DNA of 64,000 nt, from NCBI RefSeq assembly GCF_000744225.1, contig NZ_JQLN01000007.1, forward strand, positions 186,001 through 250,000, read 5' to 3'. This DNA comes from Kitasatospora mediocidica KCTC 9733. GTDB taxonomy: Bacteria > Actinomycetota > Actinomycetes > Streptomycetales > Streptomycetaceae. Below are positions 45,255-53,727 of the stretch, piece after piece (positions within the stretch are counted from its first letter, which is position 1; every line of letters starts with the position of its first letter). Position numbers and translations under genes: made by a program. Below the pieces are notes generated by a model. It saw only the letters and a list, made by a program, of their open reading frames with translations. It ran no database searches and was not told the origin of the DNA.

Positions 45255-47267
45255 ATGCCCTCCACCCTCACCACCCGCCCGGCGCCCCCGGCCGCCCCGC
45301 GCGCCGGGTCCGCTCCGCGGCGTCGCACCCGCGTCCTCGCGCTGGCCGAGGCCCGCTGGGCCGCGGCCGCCACCGTCGCGTTCGTGCTCGCGCTGACGCT
45401 GCACCTCACCGGCGCGCCCGGCTGGACGGCGGTCTCGCTCTACGCCCTCGCCTGCGTGACGGGCGGCTGGGAACCGGCCTGGGCCGGTCTGCGGGCGCTG
45501 CGCGAGAAGACCCTCGACGTGGACCTGCTGATGATCGTCGCCGCGATCGGCGCCGCCTCGATCGGCCAACTGACCGACGGCGCCCTGCTGATCGTCATCT
45601 TCGCCACCTCGGGCGCGCTGGAGGCGCTGGCCACCGCCCGCACCCAGGACTCGGTGCGCGGCCTGCTCGACCTCGCACCCGCCACCGCCACCCGCCTGCC
45701 GGCCGACGGCGGTGAGGAGACGGTCCCCACCGAGGCGCTGGCGGTCGGCGACGTCCTGCTGATCCGGCCCGGCGAGCGGGTGGGCGCCGACGGACGCGTG
45801 CTGGACGGCGCGAGCGAGGTCGACCAGGCCACCATCACCGGCGAACCGCTGCCGGTCGCCAAGCAGGCCGGGGACGAGGTCTTCGCCGGCACCCTGAACG
45901 GCACCGGCGCCCTGCGGGTCGTGGTGGAACGGGATCCCGGCGATTCGGTGATCGCCCGGATCGTCGCGATGGTCGAGGAGGCGTCGCAGACCAAGGCGCC
46001 CACCCAGCTGTTCATCGAGAAGGTCGAGCAGCGGTACTCGCTGGGCATGGTCGTCGCCACCCTGGCCGTCTTCCTGGTCCCGCTCGCGTTCGGCGCCGCT
46101 GTGACCGGCTCGCTGCTGCGGGCCATGACGTTCATGATCGTCGCGTCCCCGTGCGCCGTGGTGCTGGCCACCATGCCCCCGCTGCTGTCGGCGATCGCCA
46201 ACGCCGGACGGCACGGCGTGCTGGTGAAGTCCGCCGTCGTGATGGAACGCCTCGGACAGGTCGACGCCGTCGCGCTGGACAAGACCGGCACGCTGACCGA
46301 GGGCACCCCGCGGATCACCGACGTCCGCCCGCTGACGGGCGGCGGGCCGTCGGCCGACGAGCTGCTCGCGCTGGCGGCAGCCGCCGAGCACGCCAGCGAA
46401 CACCCGCTGGCCCGGGCCGTCGTGGGCGCCGCCCGTGAGCGCGGCCTGGTCGTCCCGGCGGCGTCGGATTTCGCCTCCACCCCCGGCGTCGGGGTCACCG
46501 CCACCGTCCGCGGCGCCGTGATCGCCGTCGGCGCGCCGGACCGGCTGGGCCCGCTGCCCGCTCAGGCGGCAGCCGTCGCCGAGGAGTTGGAGCGCGGCGG
46601 GCGCACCGCCGTGCTGGTCACCCAGGACGGGAGCGCGCTCGGCCTGCTCGGCATCGCCGACCGCCTGCGTCCGGACGCCGCCGAGACCGTGGCCGCGCTG
46701 ACCGTCCTGACCGGCACCACGCCGATGCTGGTCACCGGCGACAATCCGCGCGCCGCCGCCCGGCTCGCGGCCGAGGTCGGCATCACCGACGTCCGCGCCG
46801 GCCTGCTGCCGCAGGACAAGGTGGGCGCCGTCCGGGAGCGGGAGCGGGCCGGGCGCCGCGTGCTGGTGATCGGCGACGGCGTGAACGACGCACCCGCGCT
46901 CGCCGCCGCCCACACCGGCGTCGCGATGGGCCGGGCCGGCTCGGACCTCGCCCTGGAGACCGCCGACGCCGTCGTCGTGCGCGACGAACTCGCCACCGTG
47001 CCCACCGTGGTGGCGCTCTCCCGGGCGGCCCGGAGGCTGGTGGTGCAGAACCTGGTGATCGCCTCGGTGTTCATCTCCGGCCTGGTGGTCTGGGACCTGG
47101 CCGGGCATCTGCCGCTGCCGCTCGGCGTCCTCGGCCACGAGGGCTCGACCGTCATCGTCGGCCTCAACGGCCTGCGCCTGCTGCGCGACGCGGCCTGGCG
47201 GCGGGCCCGCGCCGCGAGCACCCGCGACAGCCGTCCCGCTTCACTCCTCGCGGATGCCCCAGGGTGA
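45255..47267 (+). CDS. P1B-4-type heavy-metal ATPase
   Basis: A 670-residue P-type pump with DKTGTLTEG (phosphorylated Asp), GDGVNDAPAL and HEGST in the last membrane pair. The transmembrane motif is SPC and not CPC. SPC plus HEGxT is the P1B-4 signature (CtpD/CoaT-type, Co2+, Zn2+, Fe2+ or Ni2+ efflux). There is no N-terminal metal-binding domain. ATG 45255 follows GAAGGA. An ATG frame 36 codons upstream lies over the operator. Its end overlaps the convergent saccharopine-dehydrogenase-like gene by 27 bases. Confidence 0.93.
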   Translation: MPSTLTTRPAPPAAPRAGSAPRRRTRVLALAEARWAAAATVAFVLALTLHLTGAPGWTAVSLYALACVTGGWEPAWAGLRALREKTLDVDLLMIVAAIGAASIGQLTDGALLIVIFATSGALEALATARTQDSVRGLLDLAPATATRLPADGGEETVPTEALAVGDVLLIRPGERVGADGRVLDGASEVDQATITGEPLPVAKQAGDEVFAGTLNGTGALRVVVERDPGDSVIARIVAMVEEASQTKAPTQLFIEKVEQRYSLGMVVATLAVFLVPLAFGAAVTGSLLRAMTFMIVASPCAVVLATMPPLLSAIANAGRHGVLVKSAVVMERLGQVDAVALDKTGTLTEGTPRITDVRPLTGGGPSADELLALAAAAEHASEHPLARAVVGAARERGLVVPAASDFASTPGVGVTATVRGAVIAVGAPDRLGPLPAQAAAVAEELERGGRTAVLVTQDGSALGLLGIADRLRPDAAETVAALTVLTGTTPMLVTGDNPRAAARLAAEVGITDVRAGLLPQDKVGAVRERERAGRRVLVIGDGVNDAPALAAAHTGVAMGRAGSDLALETADAVVVRDELATVPTVVALSRAARRLVVQNLVIASVFISGLVVWDLAGHLPLPLGVLGHEGSTVIVGLNGLRLLRDAAWRRARAASTRDSRPASLLADAPG

Positions 47268-48485
47268 GCCGTAGGCGGTCAACAGCTCCAGGAACGGCTT
47301 GGGCGCGAACGCCTCGGGGCCGAGCACACCGGAGCCCGACCAGGCGCCGGTGGCGAGCAGTTCCAGGGCGATCACCGGATTGATCGCGGTCTGCCACACC
47401 ACGGCCTGCGAGCCGTACTCCCGCATGGACCACTGGTTGTCGACCACGTGGTAGAGGTACACCTCGCGTGGCCGGCCGTCCCTGGTCCCCTTCACCCAGG
47501 TGCCGGCGCAGGTCCGGCCGCGCATCCGGTCACCCAGTGTGGCGGGGTCCGGCAGGCAGGCGGCGACCAGGTCGCGCGGAGCGACCTGGACCACCCCGGC
47601 GCTGCTGGACACCGCGACCGGCTCGGTGCGGTCCAGGCCGAGCATCCGCAGGGTCCTCAGCACCTGGATGAAGTCCGCGCCGAGCCCGTACTTGAAGGTG
47701 ACCCGCCGCGCCTTCACCCAGCGCGGCACCAGCAGCACCTCCTCGTGCTCCACGTTGACGCACTCCACCGGCCCGATCCCGTCGGGGAAGTCGAAGACCT
47801 CCGGCTCGCTGAACGGCTCGGTGGTGTACCAGCCCCGGTCGGCCTCGTAGACCACCGGAGGGTTCAGGCACTCCTCGATGGTGGTCCAGATGCTGAACGA
47901 GGGGGCGAAGTCGTAGCCGTCGACCGTGAGGTCCGCGCCGTCGCGCACGCCGATCTCCTCGATCTCGTCGAAGAGCTCGTCGGCGGCATAGCGGGCGAAG
48001 ACGTCCGAGAGCCCCGGTTCGACGCCCATCCCGCACAGCGCCAGGCGGCCTGCCCGCTCCCAGTGGACGGACTGCTCGAACTGGGCGTCGCCGAGCTTGA
48101 CGCCGCACTCCCGGTAGGGCCGCTCGGGGTGCGGACGGGACAGCGACATCGCCATGTCGAGGTAGTCGGCGTCGGCGGCCAGCGCCGCTTCGAACAGCGG
48201 CAGCACGAAACGCGGGTCGGTGGCGTTGAGCAGCACGCCGCACCGGTGCTCGGTCAGCAGCCGGGTGACGGCCGCCCGGTCGGAGGCGTCCACCCGCACC
48301 GCCCGGAAGCGGGCGTCCCCGCTCCCCTGCCCCTCGCCCGGGCCGCCGCTCAGCGCGGCCACCGCCGCCTCGGCGCGCGCGAGGTCGTAGTCGGCGACCA
48401 CGAAGTGCTCGAAGAACGCGCGGCGCGCCGCGATCCGGGTCACCGCGGTGCCCACACCGCCCGCCCCGACGAGGAGAATTCGCAT
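47241..48485 (-). CDS. Saccharopine dehydrogenase-like oxidoreductase
   Basis: A 414-residue NAD(P)-dependent enzyme with the Rossmann motif LLVGAGGVGTAVTRIAA and the family signature CGMGVEPGLSDVFARYAA. The family makes or splits amino-acid/keto-acid adducts (saccharopine, carboxynorspermidine and similar). ATG 48485 has GAGGAG 6 bases before it. It lies 35 bases after an amino-acid permease gene, and the pair probably handles uptake and catabolism of an amino acid or polyamine precursor. Confidence 0.85.
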   Translation of the reverse strand: MRILLVGAGGVGTAVTRIAARRAFFEHFVVADYDLARAEAAVAALSGGPGEGQGSGDARFRAVRVDASDRAAVTRLLTEHRCGVLLNATDPRFVLPLFEAALAADADYLDMAMSLSRPHPERPYRECGVKLGDAQFEQSVHWERAGRLALCGMGVEPGLSDVFARYAADELFDEIEEIGVRDGADLTVDGYDFAPSFSIWTTIEECLNPPVVYEADRGWYTTEPFSEPEVFDFPDGIGPVECVNVEHEEVLLVPRWVKARRVTFKYGLGADFIQVLRTLRMLGLDRTEPVAVSSSAGVVQVAPRDLVAACLPDPATLGDRMRGRTCAGTWVKGTRDGRPREVYLYHVVDNQWSMREYGSQAVVWQTAINPVIALELLATGAWSGSGVLGPEAFAPKPFLELLTAYGSPWGIREE

Positions 48486-48520
48486 CTCAGCTCCCGCTCC
48501 CCGGCCGCTGCTCTCCGCTC

Positions 48521-50086
48521 TCACGGCTCGTCCCGGGCGGCGGCACTGACCGGCACGTCCGGGTGGCGGAACCAGGATCCCTGCACCGCCCACTGGACCA
48601 GCATCAGCACCACCCCGAGCAGCAGGGCGCCGATACCGATCACGGTCACCCCGCCGGTCTCGCCGAAGACCGGCAGGTTGATCGAGGTCGTGCCGTAGTC
48701 GGGCTTGGCGTACACGTCGAAGGCGGCGTAGCAGAAGAAGTAGAGCAGGATCAGGCCGCCGAGCCCCGGCAGCAGGCCCTTGATCATGAAGTCCCGGAAG
48801 CTGCGGGTGAGCTGACGGCGGAAGTACCAGACGCAGGCGAAGCCGGTCAGGCCGTAGTAGAAGGCGATGCCCAGGCCGACCGAGGCGATCGAGTCGGCCA
48901 GCACGTTGCTGCTGATCAGCGTCAGCAGGACGTAGAACGCGATCGAGGCGACGCCCATCACGACGGTGGACCAGGTGGGCGTGAGGAACCGGCGGTGCAC
49001 CCGGGCGAACTGCTCGGGGATGGCCTTGTGCGCGGCCATCGAGAAGGTGGTGCGGGCCGTCGGCAGGATGGTGGTCTGGGTGGAAGCGGCGGAGGAGGTC
49101 AGCACCATGAAGATCAGCAGTTTGGTGAGGAACCACCCCAGGCCCTGGCTGCCGAAGACCGCGTTGCCCAGCCCGGAGAGCACGTCCCCGGAGTTGTCCG
49201 GGTTGGCCAGGCCGATACCGGTGGTGCCGACGCCGGCGAAGGCCTGCGCCGAGGTGGAGACCAGGGCGTAGATGATCAGCAGCAGGACAGTGGAGATGAC
49301 CGCCGCCCGGCCCGGCGTCCGCGCGCTGTCGGCGGTCTCCTCGTTGACGGACACCGCCGTGTCCCAGCCCCAGTAGATGAAGACGGCAGCCAGGATGCCG
49401 CTGGTCAGGGCGCTGGCCGAGGCGACGTTGAGTGGGTTGAACCAGGACCACGAGACCCGGATCGCGGTGGCGGGCGCGGAGCTGCCGTAGGCCTTGACCA
49501 GGGCGGTGATCGAGAGCAGCAGCAGCATGGCGACCTCGACGCAGAGCAGCCAGCGCTGGAGAGCGGCCGAGATCTCGATGCCGACGTAGCAGATCGCCGT
49601 CATCACGATGATCCACACCACGCCGGCGATGGTCGTCCAGGTCTTGTTCCCGGCTAGCGAGTCCAGGCCGAGCAGCCGGAAGCCGTAGATGCCGGCGATC
49701 TGGGCGAGGTTCGCCATGACGATCACGTCGGCGATGACGATGCCCCAGCCGCCCATCCAGCCGGTGCGCGGCCCGAAGGCGCGCGCCGCCCAGGTGAAGG
49801 TGGTGCCGCAGTCCGGGTCGGCGGCGTTCAGTTCCTTGTACGCGAAGGCGATCAGCAGCATCGGGATGAACGCCAGGATCGTGATGATCGGCGCCTGGAG
49901 GCCCACGCCCACCACGATCAGCCCGAGGGTGGCCGCCAGGCTGTACGCCGGTGCGGTGGAGGCCAGCCCGATGGCGACCGACGAGAACAGTCCCAGGGCG
50001 CCGGTCTTGAGCCCCTTCTCGCCGGCGCCCGACCCAGGAGCGAGCATTCCCGTGCTGGTCGCACGATCACCGGGGGTATTCGACAC
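48521..50086 (-). CDS. APC-family amino-acid permease
   Basis: A 521-residue transporter with about 12-14 hydrophobic segments. The APC signature is GLKTGALGLFSSVAIGLASTAPAYS near the N-terminus, and FIYWGWDTAVSVNEET lies in helix 6. The start is GTG 50086 after GAGGTG. Upstream starts lack a site. Substrate is unknown. It is co-directional with the saccharopine-dehydrogenase-like gene. Confidence 0.9.
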   Translation of the reverse strand: MSNTPGDRATSTGMLAPGSGAGEKGLKTGALGLFSSVAIGLASTAPAYSLAATLGLIVVGVGLQAPIITILAFIPMLLIAFAYKELNAADPDCGTTFTWAARAFGPRTGWMGGWGIVIADVIVMANLAQIAGIYGFRLLGLDSLAGNKTWTTIAGVVWIIVMTAICYVGIEISAALQRWLLCVEVAMLLLLSITALVKAYGSSAPATAIRVSWSWFNPLNVASASALTSGILAAVFIYWGWDTAVSVNEETADSARTPGRAAVISTVLLLIIYALVSTSAQAFAGVGTTGIGLANPDNSGDVLSGLGNAVFGSQGLGWFLTKLLIFMVLTSSAASTQTTILPTARTTFSMAAHKAIPEQFARVHRRFLTPTWSTVVMGVASIAFYVLLTLISSNVLADSIASVGLGIAFYYGLTGFACVWYFRRQLTRSFRDFMIKGLLPGLGGLILLYFFCYAAFDVYAKPDYGTTSINLPVFGETGGVTVIGIGALLLGVVLMLVQWAVQGSWFRHPDVPVSAAARDEP

Positions 50087-50315
50087 AGGGACCCACCTCA
50101 CTCGTGCACGACGCCCCGGCCGGCCGGCGACGGCGTCTTCTGTCCCGGGACAGCTGCCCTGGGCAGCGCACACCACGGGCAGGCCCTACGAGCCACCATT
50201 TTCCGCGCACCCGACCGGTTCTGCCAGGGCTGGGACGTCGTTGTCACCTGACTGGCTCCCGTGACCGGCTACCGGACGGCCGGCGCCGACCGCACCGGCC
50301 TGCCGGGAGCTCCGA

Positions 50316-51227
50316 CTACGCCGCCACCATCCGGCCGAGGGATTCCAGGCGGTCCAGGTCCTGCGGCGAGAGCCGCAGCGCGCCGGCCGCGACGTTGTCG
50401 GCCAGGTGGTCCGGGTTGCCGGTGCCGGGGATCGCCAGCACGTGCGGCCCGCGCTGCAGCGTCCACGCCAGCCGGACCTGCGCGGCCGTCACGCCGTGCG
50501 CCCGGGCGACGGCGAGGACCTCGTCGGCCTCGGTGCGGCTCGCCCCCTCCTCGCGCCCCTCGCCGGCGATGGCGAAGAAGGGGACGAACGCGATGCCCTG
50601 CTCCCCGCAGACCCGCAGCAGGTCGTCGTCGCCCGGGCGCCGCGAGTCGAGGCTGTAACGGTTCTGGACGCAGACCACCGGTGCGATGGCCTGCGCCTCG
50701 GCGAGGTGCCCGGACCCGACGTTCGACAGGCCCAGGTGACGGATCAGCCCGGCGTCGCGCAGTTCGGCCAGCGCACCGAAGTGCTCGGCGATCGAATCCG
50801 CCCCTCTCCAGCGCAGGTTCACCACGTCCAGCTGGTCCCGGCCCAGCTGGCGCAGGTTCTCCTCGACCTGGCCGCGCAGCTGCTCCGGAGCCGCCCAGGG
50901 CAGCCACTCCCCGGACGGGCCCCGGCCGGGGCCGACCTTGGTGGTGATGACCAGGTCGTCGGGGTAGGGCGCCAGCGCACGGTTGATCAACTCGTTGGCG
51001 GAGCGCAGCGACGAGAAGTAGAAGGCCGCGGTGTCGATGTGGTTCACCCCGAGCTCAACGGCCCGGCGCAGCACCCCGATCACCCTGCCCCGGTCACTCG
51101 GAGTGCCCTGGTCGAAGGCGCCACTGCCGGTGAGCCGCATCGCACCGAAGCCCATCCGGTGGACGGTGAGGTCACCGAGCCGCCAGCTGCCCGCGGCATC
51201 GGCGGTGATCGTCTGCGCGCTCGTCAT
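50316..51227 (-). CDS. Aldo-keto reductase
   Basis: A 303-residue TIM-barrel oxidoreductase. GFGAMRLTGSGAF, DTAAFYFSS (Asp-Tyr pair), ITTKVGPGRG, LGLSNVGSGHL and IPGTGNPDHLADN match the AKR families related to YeaE/Yajo-like enzymes. It uses NADPH to reduce carbonyls. It stands alone, 153 bases from the divergent HAD-like gene. The gap holds a short repeat CCACT-N10-AGTGG at 51311-51330 which may be an operator. Confidence 0.88.
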   Translation of the reverse strand: MTSAQTITADAAGSWRLGDLTVHRMGFGAMRLTGSGAFDQGTPSDRGRVIGVLRRAVELGVNHIDTAAFYFSSLRSANELINRALAPYPDDLVITTKVGPGRGPSGEWLPWAAPEQLRGQVEENLRQLGRDQLDVVNLRWRGADSIAEHFGALAELRDAGLIRHLGLSNVGSGHLAEAQAIAPVVCVQNRYSLDSRRPGDDDLLRVCGEQGIAFVPFFAIAGEGREEGASRTEADEVLAVARAHGVTAAQVRLAWTLQRGPHVLAIPGTGNPDHLADNVAAGALRLSPQDLDRLESLGRMVAA

Positions 51228-51380
51228 GGGAGAGGCCTTTCGTGAGGGCTTGCACGATGGGTCGTCAGCTGATAGAGTAGTAAGTGGTGGGCTTTGCCTT
51301 GCAGTTGTCGCCACTGAGACAGAATAGTGGCTGGGCATGCAAGCCGTCCAGTGGTGGATTGTGCGCGGTACGTTCCAGGT

Positions 51381-51977
51381 ATGACCGCCGCCCCTCCCCC
51401 ACAGCGCCCGCTCCTCCTGCTGGACGTGGACGGCCCGCTGAATCCGTACGGCGCGAAGCCCCACCGCCGCCCCGACGGTTACCGCACCCACCGCCTGCTG
51501 ACGCCCCGTTGGGTGGCCTCCGAGCGCCAGCGGCTCGCGGCCTGGGGTATCCCGGAGAGCCGGCCGAGGCCGTTGCGGGTCTGGCTCAACCCCGGCCACG
51601 GTCCCGCGCTGCTGGCGCTGCCCTTCGACCTGGTCTGGGCGACCACCTGGGAGGAGGAGGCCAACGCGTACGTGTCCCCGGCCCTCGGGCTGCCCGAACT
51701 CCCCTTCATCGCCTGGCCCGTACCCCGCCGGACGCCGGAGGTCGGGGTGTTCTGGAAGACCCCCGAGATCGTCGCGTGGGTGGCGGGCCGACCATTCGCC
51801 TGGGTCGACGACGAGATCGGCGAGGCCGACCGCGCCTGGGTGCGCGCCCATCACCCCGGCCCCGCCCTGCTGCGCCGGGTGGACCCCAAACTGGGCCTGC
51901 TGCCCGAGGACTTCGCCGCGCTCCGCCGGTTCGCCGAGGAGCAGGCCGCCGAGCCCGGCGTCCCGGCCTGCGGATAG
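51381..51977 (+). CDS. HAD-like protein (HAD_SAK_2 type)
   Basis: A 198-residue protein with the HAD start LLLLDVDGPLNPYGAKP (the DVDGPLN motif carries the catalytic Asp pair). The shape and motif match the HAD_SAK_2 family, named for the HAD domain in Swiss-Army-Knife RNA repair proteins. A stand-alone version is common in Streptomyces. Here it lies about 200 bases upstream of a tRNA-like gene, which makes an RNA end-processing role worth testing. ATG 51381 is preceded by a weak site (CCAGGT). Confidence 0.72.
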   Translation: MTAAPPPQRPLLLLDVDGPLNPYGAKPHRRPDGYRTHRLLTPRWVASERQRLAAWGIPESRPRPLRVWLNPGHGPALLALPFDLVWATTWEEEANAYVSPALGLPELPFIAWPVPRRTPEVGVFWKTPEIVAWVAGRPFAWVDDEIGEADRAWVRAHHPGPALLRRVDPKLGLLPEDFAALRRFAEEQAAEPGVPACG

Positions 51978-52021
51978 CGGCTCACGAAGCTGCCCGCGTG
52001 CGGCGCGGCGGCGGGCGGGCG

Positions 52022-52070
52022 CGGCGGCGGCCGGCTGGGGACGGCGGCGGCCGGCTGGGGACGGCGGCGG
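52022..52070 (+). repeat. Short tandem repeat, 20-bp unit
   Basis: A 20-base unit (CGGCGGCGGCCGGCTGGGGA) occurs 2.4 times in a row in the non-coding stretch after the HAD-like gene and about 110 bases before the tRNA-like gene. No function is evident. Confidence 0.85.
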
Positions 52071-52178
52071 GTCGATGTGGGGCGGTCGGGGTACGACCCG
52101 CCGCCTGGCCTGCGCGGGGAGGCCGCTAGCATGCCGGGAACGTCCGGCGTCGCGAGGGTTACTGCCGGGCGGTGTCAA

Positions 52179-52253
52179 GACCCCGTAGCGCAGCGGCAGG
52201 CGCGCCGCCTCCGCAGGGTGGGTGCGCCGGTTCGAGTGCGGTCGGGTCCACCA
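52179..52253 (+). tRNA. tRNA-like gene with degenerate acceptor and T stems
   Basis: A cloverleaf can be drawn with a perfect 4-bp D stem (GCGC/GCGC, loop AGCGGCAG), a 5-bp anticodon stem and a 7-base loop TCCGCAG, a TTCGAGT T loop and an encoded CCA. Read conventionally the loop gives anticodon CGC (Ala), but position 33 is C, not T. Positions 2 and 3 of the acceptor stem mispair, and the G53-C61 closing pair of the T stem is lost. It could be a real but odd tRNA, a pseudo-tRNA or a tRNA-like regulatory RNA. It ends 35 bases before the zinc-ribbon SDR start and probably lies in its leader. Confidence 0.55.
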
Positions 52254-52288
52254 CTCAGGCCGGGCAGGCCGGTACGCGGGGAGCGGCA

Positions 52289-53698
52289 GTGCAGCACGTC
52301 GAGGTGACGGACGAGGAACTCGCCGCCTTCTCCCGGATGGTCGGCCGGCTGCGCGAGTTGCCGGTGGAGCATCCGGCGCGGCTGCGGGCCGAGCGGGTGG
52401 CCGAGGCCTTCGTGCGGGAGGGGCGGCACCGGCGTCGCAAGACCCGCCGGGCCGAACTCGCCGCCGTGGACGGCGCCGTGGACGCCACCCTGACCGCTGC
52501 GACCGTCACCGGGGACCTGGCCCGCCGCGAGGACGCGCCGCTCGCGCTGCCCGCCGTTCCGGAGCCGGTCGGCGAGTTCCGCCGGCCGCGTCGCTGCTAT
52601 GTCTGCAAGGCGAGTTACCGGCAGGTGGACAGCTTCTACCACGCGCTCTGCCCGGACTGCGCACGCGACAACGCCGCCCGCCGCGCGCTCTCCACCGACC
52701 TGCGGGGCCGCCGGGCGCTGCTCACCGGTGGGCGGGTCAAGATAGGTTTCCAGCTGGCTCTGATGATGCTCCGGGACGGCGTCGAACTGATCGTCACCAG
52801 CCGTTTCCCGCACGACACGGTCCGGCGCTTCCAGGCAGCGCCCGGCAGCGCGGGGTGGCTGGACCGGCTCACCGTGGTCGGCATCGACCTGCGTGATCCG
52901 CGCCAGGTGCTCGGGCTCTGCGAGAGCCTGCGCGCCGAGGGGCGGCCGCTCGACATCCTGGTCAACAACGCCGCCCAGACGCTGCGCCGACCGCCCGGCT
53001 CCTACGCCCTGCTGGCCGCCGGCGAGCACGCCCCGCTGCCGCCCGGCACCGACGCGCGGCGCGCGGTCGCCGTCTCGCACGCGCCGGGCTTTCGCCCGAT
53101 GCCCGCGCTGACGGCCGCCTGGCCGGCCGCCGAGCTGGGCCCCGGCGGGCCGGCCGGCGAGGTCGCCCCGGCGGTGGACGCCCCCGACGAGGCCGGGCTG
53201 CTGCCGGACACCGCGGCCGAGAACTCCTGGACCGCCCGGCTCGGCACGCTGGACCCCGCCGAGGTGCTGGAGACCCAACTGGTCAACGCGCTGGCCCCGG
53301 CGCTGCCCTGCGACCGCCTGTTGCCCCTGCTGCTGGCGGCGCCGCACCCGAACCGCTACATCGTCAACGTCACCGCCGTCGAGGGCCGCTTCACCGTGCG
53401 CAACAAGACCGCCGGACACCCGCACACCAACATGGCCAAGGCCGCGCTGAACATGCTCACCCGCACCAGCGCGGCCGAACTCGCCGCGCAGGGCGTGCAC
53501 ATGTGCGCGGTCGACACCGGTTGGATCACCGACGAGAACCCGGCGCCGAAGAAGGCCCGGATCGCCGCACGCGGGATCCGCACCCCGCTGGACATCGTCG
53601 ACGGCGCCGCCCGCGTCTACGACCCGATCGTGCGCGGCGAGGCGGGCGACCCGGTGGCCGGGGTCTTCCTCAAGGACTACCGGGAGGCGGCGTGGTGA
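52289..53698 (+). CDS. Zinc-ribbon SDR-fold protein, catalytic Tyr missing
   Basis: A 469-residue protein. Residues 1-95 are helical and basic, 103-124 form a zinc ribbon (CYVC and CPDC), and 138-469 are an SDR fold (TGGRVKIG, VNNAAQ). The active-site motif that should be Tyr-x-x-x-Lys reads Thr380-NMA-Lys384, and the Ser position is Thr/Ala, so a normal dehydrogenase reaction is unlikely. GTG 52289 follows GGGGAG, and the longer upstream frame would overlap the tRNA-like gene. It is convergent with the AAA/VWA pair, 29 bases away, and the three probably form one locus. Confidence 0.83.
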   Translation: MQHVEVTDEELAAFSRMVGRLRELPVEHPARLRAERVAEAFVREGRHRRRKTRRAELAAVDGAVDATLTAATVTGDLARREDAPLALPAVPEPVGEFRRPRRCYVCKASYRQVDSFYHALCPDCARDNAARRALSTDLRGRRALLTGGRVKIGFQLALMMLRDGVELIVTSRFPHDTVRRFQAAPGSAGWLDRLTVVGIDLRDPRQVLGLCESLRAEGRPLDILVNNAAQTLRRPPGSYALLAAGEHAPLPPGTDARRAVAVSHAPGFRPMPALTAAWPAAELGPGGPAGEVAPAVDAPDEAGLLPDTAAENSWTARLGTLDPAEVLETQLVNALAPALPCDRLLPLLLAAPHPNRYIVNVTAVEGRFTVRNKTAGHPHTNMAKAALNMLTRTSAAELAAQGVHMCAVDTGWITDENPAPKKARIAARGIRTPLDIVDGAARVYDPIVRGEAGDPVAGVFLKDYREAAW

Positions 53699-53727
53699 GC
53701 GGCGGAACGGCCAGAGCGCGCCGCGGG

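Noticed and set aside
45141..47138. 665-codon minus-strand frame over the metal ATPase
   Set aside because: Shadow of the ATPase. The composition is unlike any protein of this genome.
52022..52070. Tandem repeat as a possible replication or CRISPR element
   Set aside because: Only 2.4 copies, no spacers and no associated genes.
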